DNA from: Micromussa lordhowensis
Lineage: Eukaryota; Cnidaria; Anthozoa; Scleractinia; Lobophylliidae
Direction of reading: 5' to 3'
Assembly: GCA_964020085.1 (NCBI GenBank)
Contig: OZ026609.1
Coordinates: 4,956,303 to 5,020,302, forward strand
DNA length: 64,000 nucleotides
Positions 22,401-30,989 of this stretch are shown here, in pieces. A model generated the notes under the pieces. That model searched no databases, was not told where the DNA came from, and was given only the letters and a program-made list of their open reading frames with translations. A program made the position numbers and the translations under genes. How positions within the stretch are numbered: position 1 is the first letter of the stretch; each line of letters starts with the position of its first letter.

Positions 22401-23849
22401 AGGCCTATCCTCTTCTTTCACCTGCATTTGCCAGTACCCCGAAGCTAAATCCAGGCTAGAAAACCACTCAGCCCCACCTAAGGCCTCCAACAAATCATCT
22501 GTCCGAGGCAGGGGTATGGCATCCTTCTTCGTAGACTGGTTGAGTTTACGAAAGTCAATACACATACGATATGTCCCATCATGTTTTCTCGCAAGCACTA
22601 CGGGACTGCTCCATGGACTTTGAGACGGTTCAACCCTGCCTGTAGCTAGGAGCTCATCTAGTTGCTTATCAATAACCTCTCGCTGGTAGGGCGGTACCCG
22701 ACGGGGAGGCTGCTTCACTGGCTTGCAATCACCCGTGTCGATGGCATGTTCCAAGAGGCCTGACTTTCCTAAATCAGAGCTGTCCTTCGAAAAGATATCC
22801 TCATATTCCGTTACTAGAGGTGAAAATTGTCGTCTCTGGTCTTCCGACAGCCCTTCCAGGTTACCTTGTAAAAGTGATTTCCACTTTTCGTCCTCCATCG
22901 GCTGCTCATCTTTAACTACTGAGCTGTCAATAAGCGAACAAGATGGATGGGAGGTATTTGTAAAATCTGGATCCGTTTCCATAGAAACAACACGACCATC
23001 CACACTACTAATGGGGTGGAATTCAGCAACAGGAAAATCTGGCCGCAGTCTGATGGGCCTATCGGAGAAGTTAGCAACTCGAACTATGGTCAGTCCATCC
23101 CTGGGGACCACTAAGGAACGAGCTACATTAATTTCTGATTTGCCTCTTAGTTCCCTTGACTCCTCCAAAATCCCAGGCGTTCCAGTGTTACGATCATATC
23201 CATTCTCCAGCTTGGCTTCGATCACTTGTTCAGTTCCGGGTTCCACTTGTATGTCATCATTCAGAAAAATTTTGCAAACACTTGGTGTAACCTTGCAGTA
23301 TCTGATTGGAATTTCAGTATGGCCCACTACAAAGGTTCCAGTGTCATAGTGAATTTGACAGCCAAAGTGCTGGAAAAAGTCTGAGCCAAGTATGCAATCA
23401 TGGGATAGGCCCCGTGCAATCATGACAGCCCAAAAACAATCAATGTTTCCTACACGAAATCTGACTTTTGTTTCTCCCAGAACCGTTAATTCATTTCCAT
23501 TTGCTGTGGTCAGAGTCCCAGTCACTGGGTTGACTTTTGAGAAATGCCCACATTTTCTCCATGTTTCTTCATTCAAAACACTAACAGTTGCACCAGTGTC
23601 TAGCAATATACCAGTTACACTATGGTTCACAAGTCCTGTAATATAGATTCCAGAGTCTGATATGGCAGAAAGTACATTGTTACTTATAAAAACAGGGTCG
23701 TTTACCTCATTGGTGACTATTGGTGCTTGGGCCACTACTGCGGACCTCACGGGGACTGCCTGGCCCTCGGCAGGCCCCGACCTCTGTTTCCCCCTTCTTT
23801 GTATGGGCAACTCCGAGCAAAATGGCCAGGTTGGCGGCAAGCAAAACAT
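19458..23849 (-). CDS. pol: Gypsy Pol polyprotein: protease, RT, RNase H, integrase
   Basis: An open frame of 1463 codons with no internal stop. Domains in order: aspartic protease with LLDTGATVSVL (Asp84); reverse transcriptase with YRMCIDFRKLN and the catalytic YLDD at about 529-532; RNase H starting FILDTDASQYQGIGAVL at about 676; integrase zinc finger (H-H-C-C in HDGLTGAHLGRM...CSSCLTCAKC); integrase core with HIDIVGPLP, HSDQGRNF and a Glu in NGQVENLHK; and a GPY/F module WEGPYEIVERV. The tail is acidic and ends in a predicted coiled coil rich in K, E and R. The order protease-RT-RNase H-integrase is that of Ty3/gypsy. Pol lies in the -1 frame relative to gag, so the M at 23849 is probably not its real start; it would be made as a Gag-Pol fusion. 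Confidence 0.95.
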   Translation of the reverse strand: MFCLPPTWPFCSELPIQRRGKQRSGPAEGQAVPVRSAVVAQAPIVTNEVNDPVFISNNVLSAISDSGIYITGLVNHSVTGILLDTGATVSVLNEETWRKCGHFSKVNPVTGTLTTANGNELTVLGETKVRFRVGNIDCFWAVMIARGLSHDCILGSDFFQHFGCQIHYDTGTFVVGHTEIPIRYCKVTPSVCKIFLNDDIQVEPGTEQVIEAKLENGYDRNTGTPGILEESRELRGKSEINVARSLVVPRDGLTIVRVANFSDRPIRLRPDFPVAEFHPISSVDGRVVSMETDPDFTNTSHPSCSLIDSSVVKDEQPMEDEKWKSLLQGNLEGLSEDQRRQFSPLVTEYEDIFSKDSSDLGKSGLLEHAIDTGDCKPVKQPPRRVPPYQREVIDKQLDELLATGRVEPSQSPWSSPVVLARKHDGTYRMCIDFRKLNQSTKKDAIPLPRTDDLLEALGGAEWFSSLDLASGYWQMQVKEEDRPKTAFSTHRGQFQWTVMPFGLTNGPASFTRLMNLALSGLTWTHCLVYLDDIIIWAPTFEDHIHRLRLVFDRIRAAGLKLKPSKCRFLRKEVVFLGHVVSSDGIKTDPEKVKAVETWPVPLNVKELQSFLGLASYYRKFILGFSIIAEPLYQLCRKTVSFSWQQGQQAAFEELKGRLISAPVLAYPNFSAEAGSFILDTDASQYQGIGAVLSQQQQDGTERVIAYGSRSLNEHEKNYCTTRLEMLALVTYVDYFRYYLLGRRFCVRTDHSSLRWLRSFKEPEGQVARWLERLQEYDFEVQHRPGKQHSNADSLSRRPRRNHGECPSCAPSAKPEVATVTSRLPHGHNDDEKDLWSFENVAQAQSEDPDIGPVVDQLLREWKKPTDEELRPLSRATREIWAQWELLELREGVLYLRSPERGPSAKSRMVLPQKLVKESLMEIHDGLTGAHLGRMKTLKKMKTRFWRPGLTKEVHRYCSSCLTCAKCKPRPRPKAPLHPIPSGNPMQRIHIDIVGPLPRSRRGNRYILTVQCSFTKWAEAYAIPNQRATTCARVLVKNWICRYGVPDSIHSDQGRNFESQVFEEMCHLLNINKTRSTAYHPQGNGQVENLHKTLKSMLKARVDDDPQRWDEQLDYCMMAFRSSVHSSTEHTPFELMFGREMRIPLDVMMGSGPMGSEDSYSEFVADLQGSLEAAYRDVRQNLKVAQRRQKDAYDKGVRHMLFQPGDLVLRYDPQLKPGEVNKFHRQWEGPYEIVERVTDVTYRVKKVRGHSRKSRVVHFNNLRLYKRRQEGSMEETGAKEAVDAPVGGNGAGEQVQTASEEVVSMEPDIATSGTEEEAVWVAARSEGYNEVVDMPDESASGDPPYLAESASDGEVEQDAGSDHVVDKPAAEGGGLLDDAQGCCRNGEENKEHEQEVEEEQSVGQSQRPARIRRPPDRYGEWILNSLQQITDRLKMLEDKQRQDKERIKKLKPILLKKARALREL

Positions 23850-24733
23850 ACCACGTCACTGCGGCGCCGTGCAGTCGAAGTCGTTTCAGCTTTCCTTTCC
23901 AGCTCACGAATTTTCTCATTCATACCTAGAACGATCTCCTTAAGCTCACGAATCTCAGTTGAAATTTTGTCACCATCCGCTGAGGCACTCACCGCGTTCA
24001 CCGACTTCTTCTTTTCCACGGATGGCACAGACTGACAAGCTTTACGCGCGCTTTCTAACTGACGAACAACACGAACAGCCTCCACAAGCGACGCCGGTTG
24101 ACTCATGAACACCTTTTCTCGTAAATCATCGCTGATTGCCACTCCTTGAATAAACTGATCTCTTGCCAGTTCCACCTTGAACGAATAAGCTGCCTCTGGG
24201 TAGGCATTTTCCACTAGCTCCATCAAATTATCGGCGAACGCTTCGAAATCCTCATTCGGCCTTTGAGACCTAGCCCGTAACTGCAATTTATAATCTTCCT
24301 TCGTCTTGCCCGAATCAAACCTTTTAACCAGTTGTGCCGTGAATTCCTCGAAGGTTAACGATCCTGAAAGTTTCAGAAGCTCAACCGCTTTGTAGGCCGG
24401 TTGATCCAGCAGGGTAAGTAAATACGCTCGACGATCTGAAGGTTTGATATGTACAAGATTTGCATACTGAAGAAACTGCGAAAGCCAGGTTTTGAAATTT
24501 TGACCCACTGAATAAACACGCGGAGCTCGTACGTTTCTCCTAGATTCCGTTTCGCTAGAAACCACCATGCTCTGCTTCAGGGCCTGGGATAAGGTATTCA
24601 CCAGTTGCTGAATTCCAGAACTCTCCTCCTGCGATGCACTTTTTGGTTGTGGCTTCGCTTCTTGTTTTGGCGCGGGTTCGTTTGGTAGACCGCCCTCGGC
24701 GCCTCCGAGCATTTCCTGTCCTCCGTCACTCAT
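23747..24733 (-). CDS. gag: Gypsy Gag protein
   Basis: A 328-residue open frame starting MSDGGQEMLGG. The N-terminal part is low complexity (P, K, Q, S). The middle resembles the retrotransposon gag capsid domain (KTWLSQFLQYANL, LTFEEFTAQLVKRF, LQLRARSQRPNEDFEAFADN). A heptad-like stretch IRELKEIVLGMNEKIRELER follows, then one CCHC zinc knuckle, CFACRQPGHFARSC, near the end. It assembles the particle and binds the RNA. It stops at 23747, overlapping pol by about 100 nt. Confidence 0.93.
   Translation of the reverse strand: MSDGGQEMLGGAEGGLPNEPAPKQEAKPQPKSASQEESSGIQQLVNTLSQALKQSMVVSSETESRRNVRAPRVYSVGQNFKTWLSQFLQYANLVHIKPSDRRAYLLTLLDQPAYKAVELLKLSGSLTFEEFTAQLVKRFDSGKTKEDYKLQLRARSQRPNEDFEAFADNLMELVENAYPEAAYSFKVELARDQFIQGVAISDDLREKVFMSQPASLVEAVRVVRQLESARKACQSVPSVEKKKSVNAVSASADGDKISTEIRELKEIVLGMNEKIRELERKAETTSTARRRSDVVCFACRQPGHFARSCPYKEGGNRGRGLPRARQSP
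23751..23792 (-). promoter_or_regulatory. -1 ribosomal frameshift signal of gag-pol
   Basis: The heptamer GGGAAAC (23792-23786) is in the right register in the gag frame (G GGA AAC) and slips to GGG AAA in the pol frame. Seven nucleotides later a GC-rich hairpin begins (23778-23751): stem GGGG-C-CTGCC pairing with GGCAG-T-CCCC around an eight-base loop. Slippery site, spacing and hairpin all fit the classical -1 frameshift layout, and the signal lies just before the gag stop. Confidence 0.85.
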
Positions 24734-24749
24734 TCCTTGGTCACTTTAG

Positions 24750-24767
24750 ATCCCACTTCTGACACCA
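24750..24767 (-). promoter_or_regulatory. Primer-binding site of gypsy element
   Basis: One base inside the 5' LTR, the minus strand reads TGGTGTCAGAAGTGGGAT. This begins with TGG, as expected for pairing with a tRNA CCA end, and closely resembles the complement of a tRNA-Leu(CAG) 3' end (recalled, not searched). Confidence 0.65.
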
Positions 24768-24768
24768 A

Positions 24769-24932
24769 TGTAATAAACGCCACACAGGAAAATATAGACG
24801 ATTCCTGAAGTCGTTTTAACTGTTTTAATCGCGTAGCCGAGTGACATACAACAAGTTCTTCCAAAGGATTCTTACCACGTGTTTTCTATCCGATTCTTAC
24901 ACCATGTATCATACACGAAGTGTCCCATTACA
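24769..24932 (-). repeat. 5' LTR of gypsy element
   Basis: 164 bp, identical to the LTR at 19173-19336. It should contain the element promoter. Confidence 0.95.
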
Positions 24933-24936
24933 TAAT

Positions 24937-26248
24937 TATATTGTGTTATTTTAGTTCCGTAGTTTTCTTACGTTTTAGCGGATTTTTGGAGCCGAGTTAA
25001 GGCACAGCTTTCAAATACGAATAATACAACCAGCATATTAGAGGCTCGTGAAGAGTGGTTGGAAAATATAAATTCTACTACCCAAACTAAATCTGGCCCA
25101 CTTTCCAGTTCCCAATCTCAGTGTCAAAACGCCAAATCATTCCAGCGCGTCATAGAAAGGGCCAAAATGCAGTCAATAACATTTAAGTAGCTATTTCAAC
25201 TAGTTAATACACTAAGCAAGGTGCAGTTTGATTAAAGTTGATCAGACAACTCCTTTTTTCGTAATTTAGTTTTTCCATTTTGCCTTTGTAAAATACAGTC
25301 CTCAATTCTTTCCCCGGGGAAAATAATCTGGGGCTTGCCTGATTACAAACTAAAACCAAATAGGGTTTGAATTGAGGGCTAATTATAGCCTGACAATTAC
25401 TCCTTTAAAACCAGAGAGATATAAAATAAAAGATGATCATTAGACGCTTGTAAACCCACTGAACAGCTGTTTAAAGACGAAGAAAATTTGCAATTTTGCA
25501 ATTTTCTCTACATTACATAACAGCATTGCGTGTATCCTCTATTTTTTCCAGAAGGTTTTGTCACCTTTCTGACGGGAATTTCACAAACTGTGCTCCGGCG
25601 AAGTCGCGAAGGAGAGCTATGCAAGTGACATGTTTGACATATTTGTCAGAGATATTTGTTTCGAATTTAAATAGCTCTGGAACTTTTTATTTGGGTCGAG
25701 TGTCAACTGTTATGTTTCCAACAATTTCGATAGAAATCAGCTTAACATAGTATCATTTATCTCGTAACATCATTTTCCTTGACATGATCACGAAAAATAA
25801 CACCGATTCTTTAATTTCCAGTTTACGCGAGATCAGTTACATGACACGGGGTTCAAATTCGTGAAATTAAAATTTCAAATTTGAAATTGACTTCTAATTT
25901 TATAATTTCAAAATGAATTAATATATATATATGGGCGAAAATTGCGGACATGTTGGCTATTTTGCAGTTAAAATTCTTTGATTCTTTGTGTCTGGCCAAC
26001 TTGCTTTTTAGAAAATAAGACGTGGCGAGTTTTTAATTCTTAGTATTCAATTATGATCATAGTTATCGCCTGCTGGGGAAATAATTAAGTGCTTATAAAT
26101 ATTAAACATATACGTTTTAGCTTTTTCTTCTTTCGAAACAAAGAGAGACCGATCCTCAAGTCTATAAAGCTGCTATTTGGCCACATTGTAAAGAAGTCTC
26201 CAACTGAACTTATAAAATTTAAATTCATTGATCTATTTTTAAGTACTG
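24937..26248. other. Intergenic region between gypsy element and second GPCR
   Basis: AT-rich DNA without a recognised gene. An open stretch without a start codon at about 24957-25190 (reading ...SILEAREEWLENINSTTQ...) has no recognisable domain. A TA run at about 25921-25931 is a simple repeat. Confidence 0.5.
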
Positions 26249-27193
26249 ATGAAGGCCGCGAATGTTACCGAAACTGGACTCGGCTACAAAACAATACAAG
26301 GAATAGCTTGTACAGCTTCTTTACACGGAGAATATTTTTTCTATCCACTAACAGCTGTAAATATTGTTTTCGCCATCACTGCATTTCTGGAAAATGGTGT
26401 GATCCTGGTGGCGCTTCAAAGGAAGAATTCTCTCCATCCGCCATCAAAGCTCATGTTCCAATGCCTGGCAGTCAGCGATCTGTGTGTTGGGGTCATCGCA
26501 CAACCTCTGTTTGTTATTCAGTTCGCGTCTGCCACACATCATCGATTTCAACTTTGTTTCACCGTCTTGAGCATCAATGACGTGGTTGGCTCGTGCTTAA
26601 GTGGAGTGTCTTTGCTGACACTAGCTGCAATAAGCGTAGACAGACTTCTCGCCCTTTCTCTGGGAATGAAGTACAAGAAAACGATAACTTTGAAGCGAAC
26701 GCGCTTGGTGATGATCTCTATTTGGATTTTTAACATTTCTGTTAACAGTTTAAGGCGTTTTTGGAGGTACTTTTTAATCTCAAGAGTGACTTCTGCAGTC
26801 ATTTATTCTACTTTAGTTATCTCAGCTTTCTGCTACTTGAAGATTTATTTCAAGCTTCGCCATCATAAAAAAACTATGCAAGAAAATGACCGGCAAGGAC
26901 AACAACTGAACGAAAATTTTTGGAATCACCCTCTGAACATATCACGATACAGAAAAACCGTGTCCACTGCATTGTGCGTGCAATTGACTATGGTAGCCTG
27001 TTACCTTCCTTATGGTATAGTCGTGGCTATGGAACGGCATTCTCCGTCGCTTAACATTGCCGTTCGACTTGCAATATCCCTTGTGTTCTTAAATTCATCT
27101 CTGAACCCAATTCTCTACTGTTGGAAGATCCGTGGAGTGAAGCAGGCAGTGAAGAACGTAATAAGGCAATTGTGTAATTTAAATCGTGCCTAA
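26249..27193 (+). CDS. Rhodopsin-class GPCR, family 1, copy 2
   Basis: 314 residues in one exon, starting MKAANVTETG. It is clearly a paralog of the 18070 gene (shared IACTASLHGEYFF, LFVIQFAS, CYLPYGIVVAM, NSSLNPILYCWKIRGVK). Landmarks: sequon NVT at 5-7, LEN in TM1 where the Gly of GN is replaced by Glu, AVSDLCVG in TM2, Cys at the end of FQLC before TM3, VDRLLALSLG (DRL for DRY), and NPILY in TM7. Extracellular loop 2 has no cysteine. The C-terminal tail is about 25 residues, much shorter than in copy 1. Same strand as copy 1, which was its neighbour before the gypsy insertion. Ligand unknown. Confidence 0.9.
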   Translation: MKAANVTETGLGYKTIQGIACTASLHGEYFFYPLTAVNIVFAITAFLENGVILVALQRKNSLHPPSKLMFQCLAVSDLCVGVIAQPLFVIQFASATHHRFQLCFTVLSINDVVGSCLSGVSLLTLAAISVDRLLALSLGMKYKKTITLKRTRLVMISIWIFNISVNSLRRFWRYFLISRVTSAVIYSTLVISAFCYLKIYFKLRHHKKTMQENDRQGQQLNENFWNHPLNISRYRKTVSTALCVQLTMVACYLPYGIVVAMERHSPSLNIAVRLAISLVFLNSSLNPILYCWKIRGVKQAVKNVIRQLCNLNRA

Positions 27194-28029
27194 CTTGAAA
27201 ATATTGAATATTCGTCTTCCTCGCGAGCTCATGCGAGCTACTCGTGCTCACGCAAAAAAAAAAACACATCCGGCGTTTACATACAAACAACAAGAAAGAA
27301 AAAAAAAATCGCCAAACTAATTATCTCTAAAAGTTGAATTGGGTGATTTGAAATACATCTACAATCGGGAACACTGAGCAAGAGAACTCGAGGCCGCAAG
27401 GGGCCGGAAGAGATCGAAGAGATCGAAACATGCTCTTTGAAGCATAGAAACCAGTTAGCAAGGGTTAATGGGAGAATCAAAATGGCGGAGACCAGTGTGT
27501 ACATATATCTATCAATTTCCAGTATTTCGTTGTGAAAATGACGTTCTGGACATTTTTAATGTGCCAGGTGGAAACTAGCGGAAAGCTTGAAAGGCATATT
27601 TCCTAGAATATAGTGGTCTGATCAACCGTAGTAAAATACCTCCAAAAAATATTCGATTCACTATATAAACTGGGTCGTGAAAGTCTTGCGTTTGCTCGCT
27701 TTCTTCCCCACTCTCGCCGTGAAGGACAGAGCCGGCTCAATCACTTAAGGCTTCAACCATGCACCGTCCTATTGAAAATGTGCAGCTTGTCTTCAATTCT
27801 TCGGAAACTGATCCAAATTTGAATCACTTTTGAGAAACGATTTCACCGACTGCAATTTTTGTTGTTTGTTTGGCATTCAAGAAATTAGAGTCGCGCTCGA
27901 CGACTCTTACGGCTCTCCCGAGTGCATCCATAACTCGATAGTTGCGCGCTGCACGCTTACCATTTTTTAAACACCGTTAATCTTAAAGGCTAATACCATG
28001 TGTCTTCAAAACAAAATCGGCGAGTCCCC
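27194..28029. other. Intergenic, no gene recognised
   Basis: Sequence downstream of GPCR copy 2. It contains A-rich runs at about 27256-27310 and a TATATAA-like string at 27662, but no ORF with recognisable content. Confidence 0.45.
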
Positions 28030-28130
28030 AACGACATTCTCCTTAATATTAACAACCAACGCGTTAAGTTGGTTCTGGACTTAAGTGCTGCGTTCCTCAC
28101 CGTTGACATTCTCCGGCAAATATGAACTAA
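28030..28130 (+). mobile_element. Short LINE reverse-transcriptase fragment
   Basis: One frame reads DILLNINNQRVKLVLDLSAA followed by FLTVDILRQI and a stop. This matches the usual non-LTR RT motif LVLLDLSAAFDTVDH, with the catalytic-motif region degraded. It is a small decayed piece. Confidence 0.6.
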
Positions 28131-28439
28131 TATATACATTGTTATGTTGGTGACCTTATTGTTTGTTTTGTTAATATATGAAAGTGGCAGGGCAGTGCAC
28201 CATTAGCTGCTTTTTACCTGCTTCTAGCCCACTGGAGACAGGCCAAGAGACATATCCATTCCAAGGTGGCTACCCCCGGTATTACCTTAAGCCGTTTGCC
28301 GCGAAAAGGTCCCTAAGGAGTCCGTGCTTTTGAGGGATCTTGACGCGTTGATGGTTTATTAACTTTAATTATTTTTTTTTTAATAAACCGCGTTTGTTTT
28401 AATATTTTATTTTCATTTTTTTTGGAAAACATCACCTTA

Positions 28440-29180
28440 AATAATAACTACTTATTAATCGAGAGTGAGGTCCAGCCGTATTGACCGAACGATAGCGAGG
28501 GAAATACGGCAAGGCTGAGGTTTGTGATTTTCCCGTAAAGACCGAACGTTCGAGGTTAATAAGTTGTTTATTATATGGCTTTTTGCTTGGCTTTTACAGG
28601 CCCGTAATCGGCCCGTGGGCATTGCGGGAGAATAATGCCCTAGTATTAGTCAATCAGAACGCGCGTTATATCGGCTACAAACCCAACTCATATAATAATG
28701 AACTTTAATTTAATGGAGTAAAAGAAAATTTGGCAAAGTACGTAGCCCTGCAAAGGTTTGGAGTAACTTTAAAACCTCCGACTTTAATAATCTTCAACAG
28801 GAGTTACTCTCTCATCCTTGTTATCAGAATGAATAATAAATGACGGGGCAATGTTATTGATCTCGAATCGGCGTTACCTTGAAAATGCTAAATTCAGATT
28901 TAACAAAGAAATACTAAATGGCGGTAAATCGTCGCATTAGAACCCAAACCTGTGAATTAAGTAAAGTTATTGTGGCGCTCTTGTTTGTTGGCAATACAAC
29001 GCCCTCTGATTGGCTATTTCTAGGGCATTCATCTCCCGTAATGTCCATTAGCCGATTACCTCCTGCAAAACCAAAGAAATCCATTTAATAAACAACTTAA
29101 TTTAATTAACCTCCAACGTTCAATTTCAACACGGAAGAATCTCAGACCTCTACCTTGGTGTATTGACCGAGCAATCGCTC
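28440..29180. mobile_element. Fold-back (MITE-like) element with long imperfect inverted arms
   Basis: The arm at about 28540-28675 (containing TTAATAAGTTGTTTATTA, GTAATCGGC, GGGAGAATAATGCCCTAG) is matched by the reverse complement of about 28975-29110 (CTAGGGCATTCATCTCCCGT, TAATAAACAACTTAATT). The space between holds an inverted copy of the family-2 GPCR upstream region (28775-28990). Related sequence (ACTAGTTATTAACTGAGAGT, CCGTATTGACCGAG) occurs at about 41880-41985 and 47395-47500. Confidence 0.55.
28775..28990 (-). repeat. Inverted copy of family-2 GPCR upstream region
   Basis: Read on the minus strand, this matches about 29640-29860 on the plus strand: shared pieces are TTCACAGGT(T/C)TGGGT, ATTTAGC(A/G)...GCCATTTAGT, CATTCTGATAACAAGGATG and CTGTTGAAGATTAT. 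The same block precedes each family-2 GPCR at about 36475-36610, 42010-42130 and 47530-47650. Confidence 0.7.
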
Positions 29181-29194
29181 AGTCAATCAAAACA

Positions 29195-29455
29195 AAAACT
29201 AAGGAGGAACTCTCTACCATCATCCATAAGGAATGAGCTCTCCCTTCCTTCTTTCAAAACGAAACTGAAAAACTATCTCTGTTATTTGTAATTAGTCTTT
29301 TATTCTTTTTTTTTTCTCTCATACAACTATACTTTTTCTTGTAACCTGTTGTGAAGTGTGTTAACGTGACTGTACTATACAGGCCTCTATTTAAACCAGC
29401 ACTGCTGAATTAGGTGTGCCTGTTTAAACATAGTATATAAATAAATAAATAAATA
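29195..29455 (+). mobile_element. LINE 3' end with (TAAA)n tail
   Basis: A frame ending at about 29291 reads TLPSSIRNELSLPSFKTKLK followed by NYLCYL and a stop, a typical C-terminus of CR1/RTE-type RT. About 150 bp of 3' UTR follow and end in ATAAATAAATAAATAAATAG. It is strongly 5'-truncated. Confidence 0.7.
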
Positions 29456-29523
29456 GAAAACGGAGAATTAAAATCGTCAAAATCTATACTAATTAAGACC
29501 GGGTATGTAAATTTCCTTTTGGG

Positions 29524-29559
<36 letters not shown>

Positions 29560-29565
29560 TTGAGT
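29455..29565. repeat. Dispersed repeat, inverted relative to 9615-9725
   Basis: The reverse complement of the repeat at about 9615-9725, about 110 bp. It lies directly after the LINE tail. Confidence 0.6.
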
Positions 29566-29639
29566 TTGGAAACATAATGTTATTTCTCAAACATTTTGAG
29601 ACATAACAGTTTGTTTGTGCGTTATATGGGCTACAAACA

Positions 29640-30100
29640 TGAGTCATACAGTAACGTTACTTAGTTCACAGGTCTGGGTGTCACAAGACGATTTAGCGCC
29701 ATTTAGTCTGATCTCAATGTTCAATCCTAATTTAGCATTTTAAAGTTAGCTGTCAAGTTCAATATTAAGGTTCCTTTGTTTGTCATTCTGATAACAAGGA
29801 TGGGAAAGTCACTGCTGTTGAAGATTATCAAAGAGGATTTAAGCAAATGAACACAGAAATGACTGTTTGTAAATTATACCGCATCTGGAAACAGAGGTGA
29901 GAAATAGTCTTCTTCGTTATTTTGAATCAGGGTGAAGCTTTCCGGACATTTTTATACTAGAGGGAAATGAATTTAATCTGCTGAGAACAAAGATATGAAT
30001 TTAACGAAGATATGAATTTAAACTCGAACAGAAGGGAGTCCGTTTAGAAGGCCTCTTAAATCAAACATTGAAGTTAAAATATCACTTCGGATGGGTCAGT
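29640..30100 (+). repeat. Family-2 GPCR upstream block, first copy
   Basis: This carries the sequence found before every family-2 GPCR (CATTCTGATAACAAGGATGG, CTGTTGAAGATTATCAAAGA, AAGCAAATGAACACAG). In this first copy it is about 1.1 kb from the coding start, with other repeats between. It may include promoter or 5' exon sequence, but this cannot be shown from sequence alone. Confidence 0.6.
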
Positions 30101-30104
30101 TGCT

Positions 30105-30500
30105 TTTTATTAGACGTTTCGACGCATCGAGCGTCATTATCAGGATGCAGAAATCAAGTTCGTTAAATGTCGAAGTTATTCAGTGCTGTAAGAATTTGAT
30201 AGTCATTATAATGAAGCTCGATGTCGAATAACGTTACTTTGAACATTCTTGAATTTAAAATGTTTTGCATTTGTCGGTTAATACCGTGTTCGGAAGCGCG
30301 GCAGCAAATTCTCAAGTTAATGGATCCGAAGCTCTAGAAGTTTACAAAGTCTAAAATTAATTTAATCTGCTGAATTGGCCACCGATTTTCGAGAGCTGAC
30401 GTTTCGAGCGTTAGCCCTTCGCCGTAGCCAATGGAGTAATCGACGAAGGGCTAACGCTCGAAAAGTTAACTTTCCGCGAATCTCTTTACGGTGGCAAATT
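30105..30500. repeat. Penelope-like terminal sequence with hammerhead-like motifs
   Basis: Minus strand 30144-30112 reads CTGATAATGACGC, a TCGA loop, then TGCGTCGAAAC and GTC: a hammerhead-like layout, except that the core reads CUGAUAA rather than CUGANGA. At about 30390-30466 a fold-back contains two facing copies of GAAGGGCTAACGCTCGAAA. Such motifs are known from the terminal repeats of Penelope-like retroelements. All copies here have core substitutions and are probably inactive. Confidence 0.45.
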
Positions 30501-30971
30501 CACATAAAACGAAATTATCTTGTTGATTCATGCGTTGCACTTGTGTCACACTTAATTCAGAATTAACACTGTCGGGTATGTTGGACAGCGGAACCTTTTT
30601 TAAACGTAGAGTATTCAATATGGCGAACAAAGATACTGAGGGACAAGGAAATGCTGCATACTCAGACGTCGAATTTCCGTCGATTTTAATTCGTGTAATT
30701 GAATTTGACACGGCAGAAATGCGCGTATGAACTGGGCCTTACTAATAGCCACAGATATATAATCTGGTGAAAGGATTGACCACGTAAGGTTATTATTGCT
30801 GAGAAATTCTTAAGAGCAGATTGCTTAATCTGAATTTGAATTGAAAGTTCCATAATCTACAGAGCCACACGAAAGCGAAAAATTCTATTTTATATTGTTT
30901 ATTTTTGGCAAACTGTTCTTCTCGCTTATCATTATAACTCTTAGATCGACCCTGTCCTTAGGTACGTAGTC

Positions 30972-30989
30972 ATGGTTACTGGAGAATGA
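30972..30989 (+). promoter_or_regulatory. Conserved uORF (MVTGE-stop) overlapping GPCR start
   Basis: ATGGTTACTGGAGAATGA encodes five codons and a stop. The TGA overlaps the main ATG as ATGA. The uORF start has G at -3 and G at +4, a strong context. The same layout is present in the three other family-2 genes. Confidence 0.75.

Larger units (their letters stand above)
19173..24932 (-). mobile_element. Complete Ty3/gypsy LTR retrotransposon, 5760 bp
   Basis: The two 164-bp LTRs (24769-24932 and 19173-19336) are identical and end TG...CA. The element is flanked by a 4-bp target duplication TAAT (19169-19172 and 24933-24936). Gag and pol are both open, and a primer-binding site and polypurine tract are present. 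Identical LTRs and open frames indicate a very recent insertion. It sits in antisense orientation just 3' of the GPCR ending at 19089. Confidence 0.95.

Noticed and set aside
19496..23943. Plus-strand ORFs up to 208 codons
   Set aside because: Antisense shadows of the intact gypsy pol and gag frames.
24957..25190. Open stretch after a TTTTAG acceptor-like site, possible exon
   Set aside because: No start codon, no recognisable domain, no partner exon in phase; it follows the gypsy insertion site by chance.
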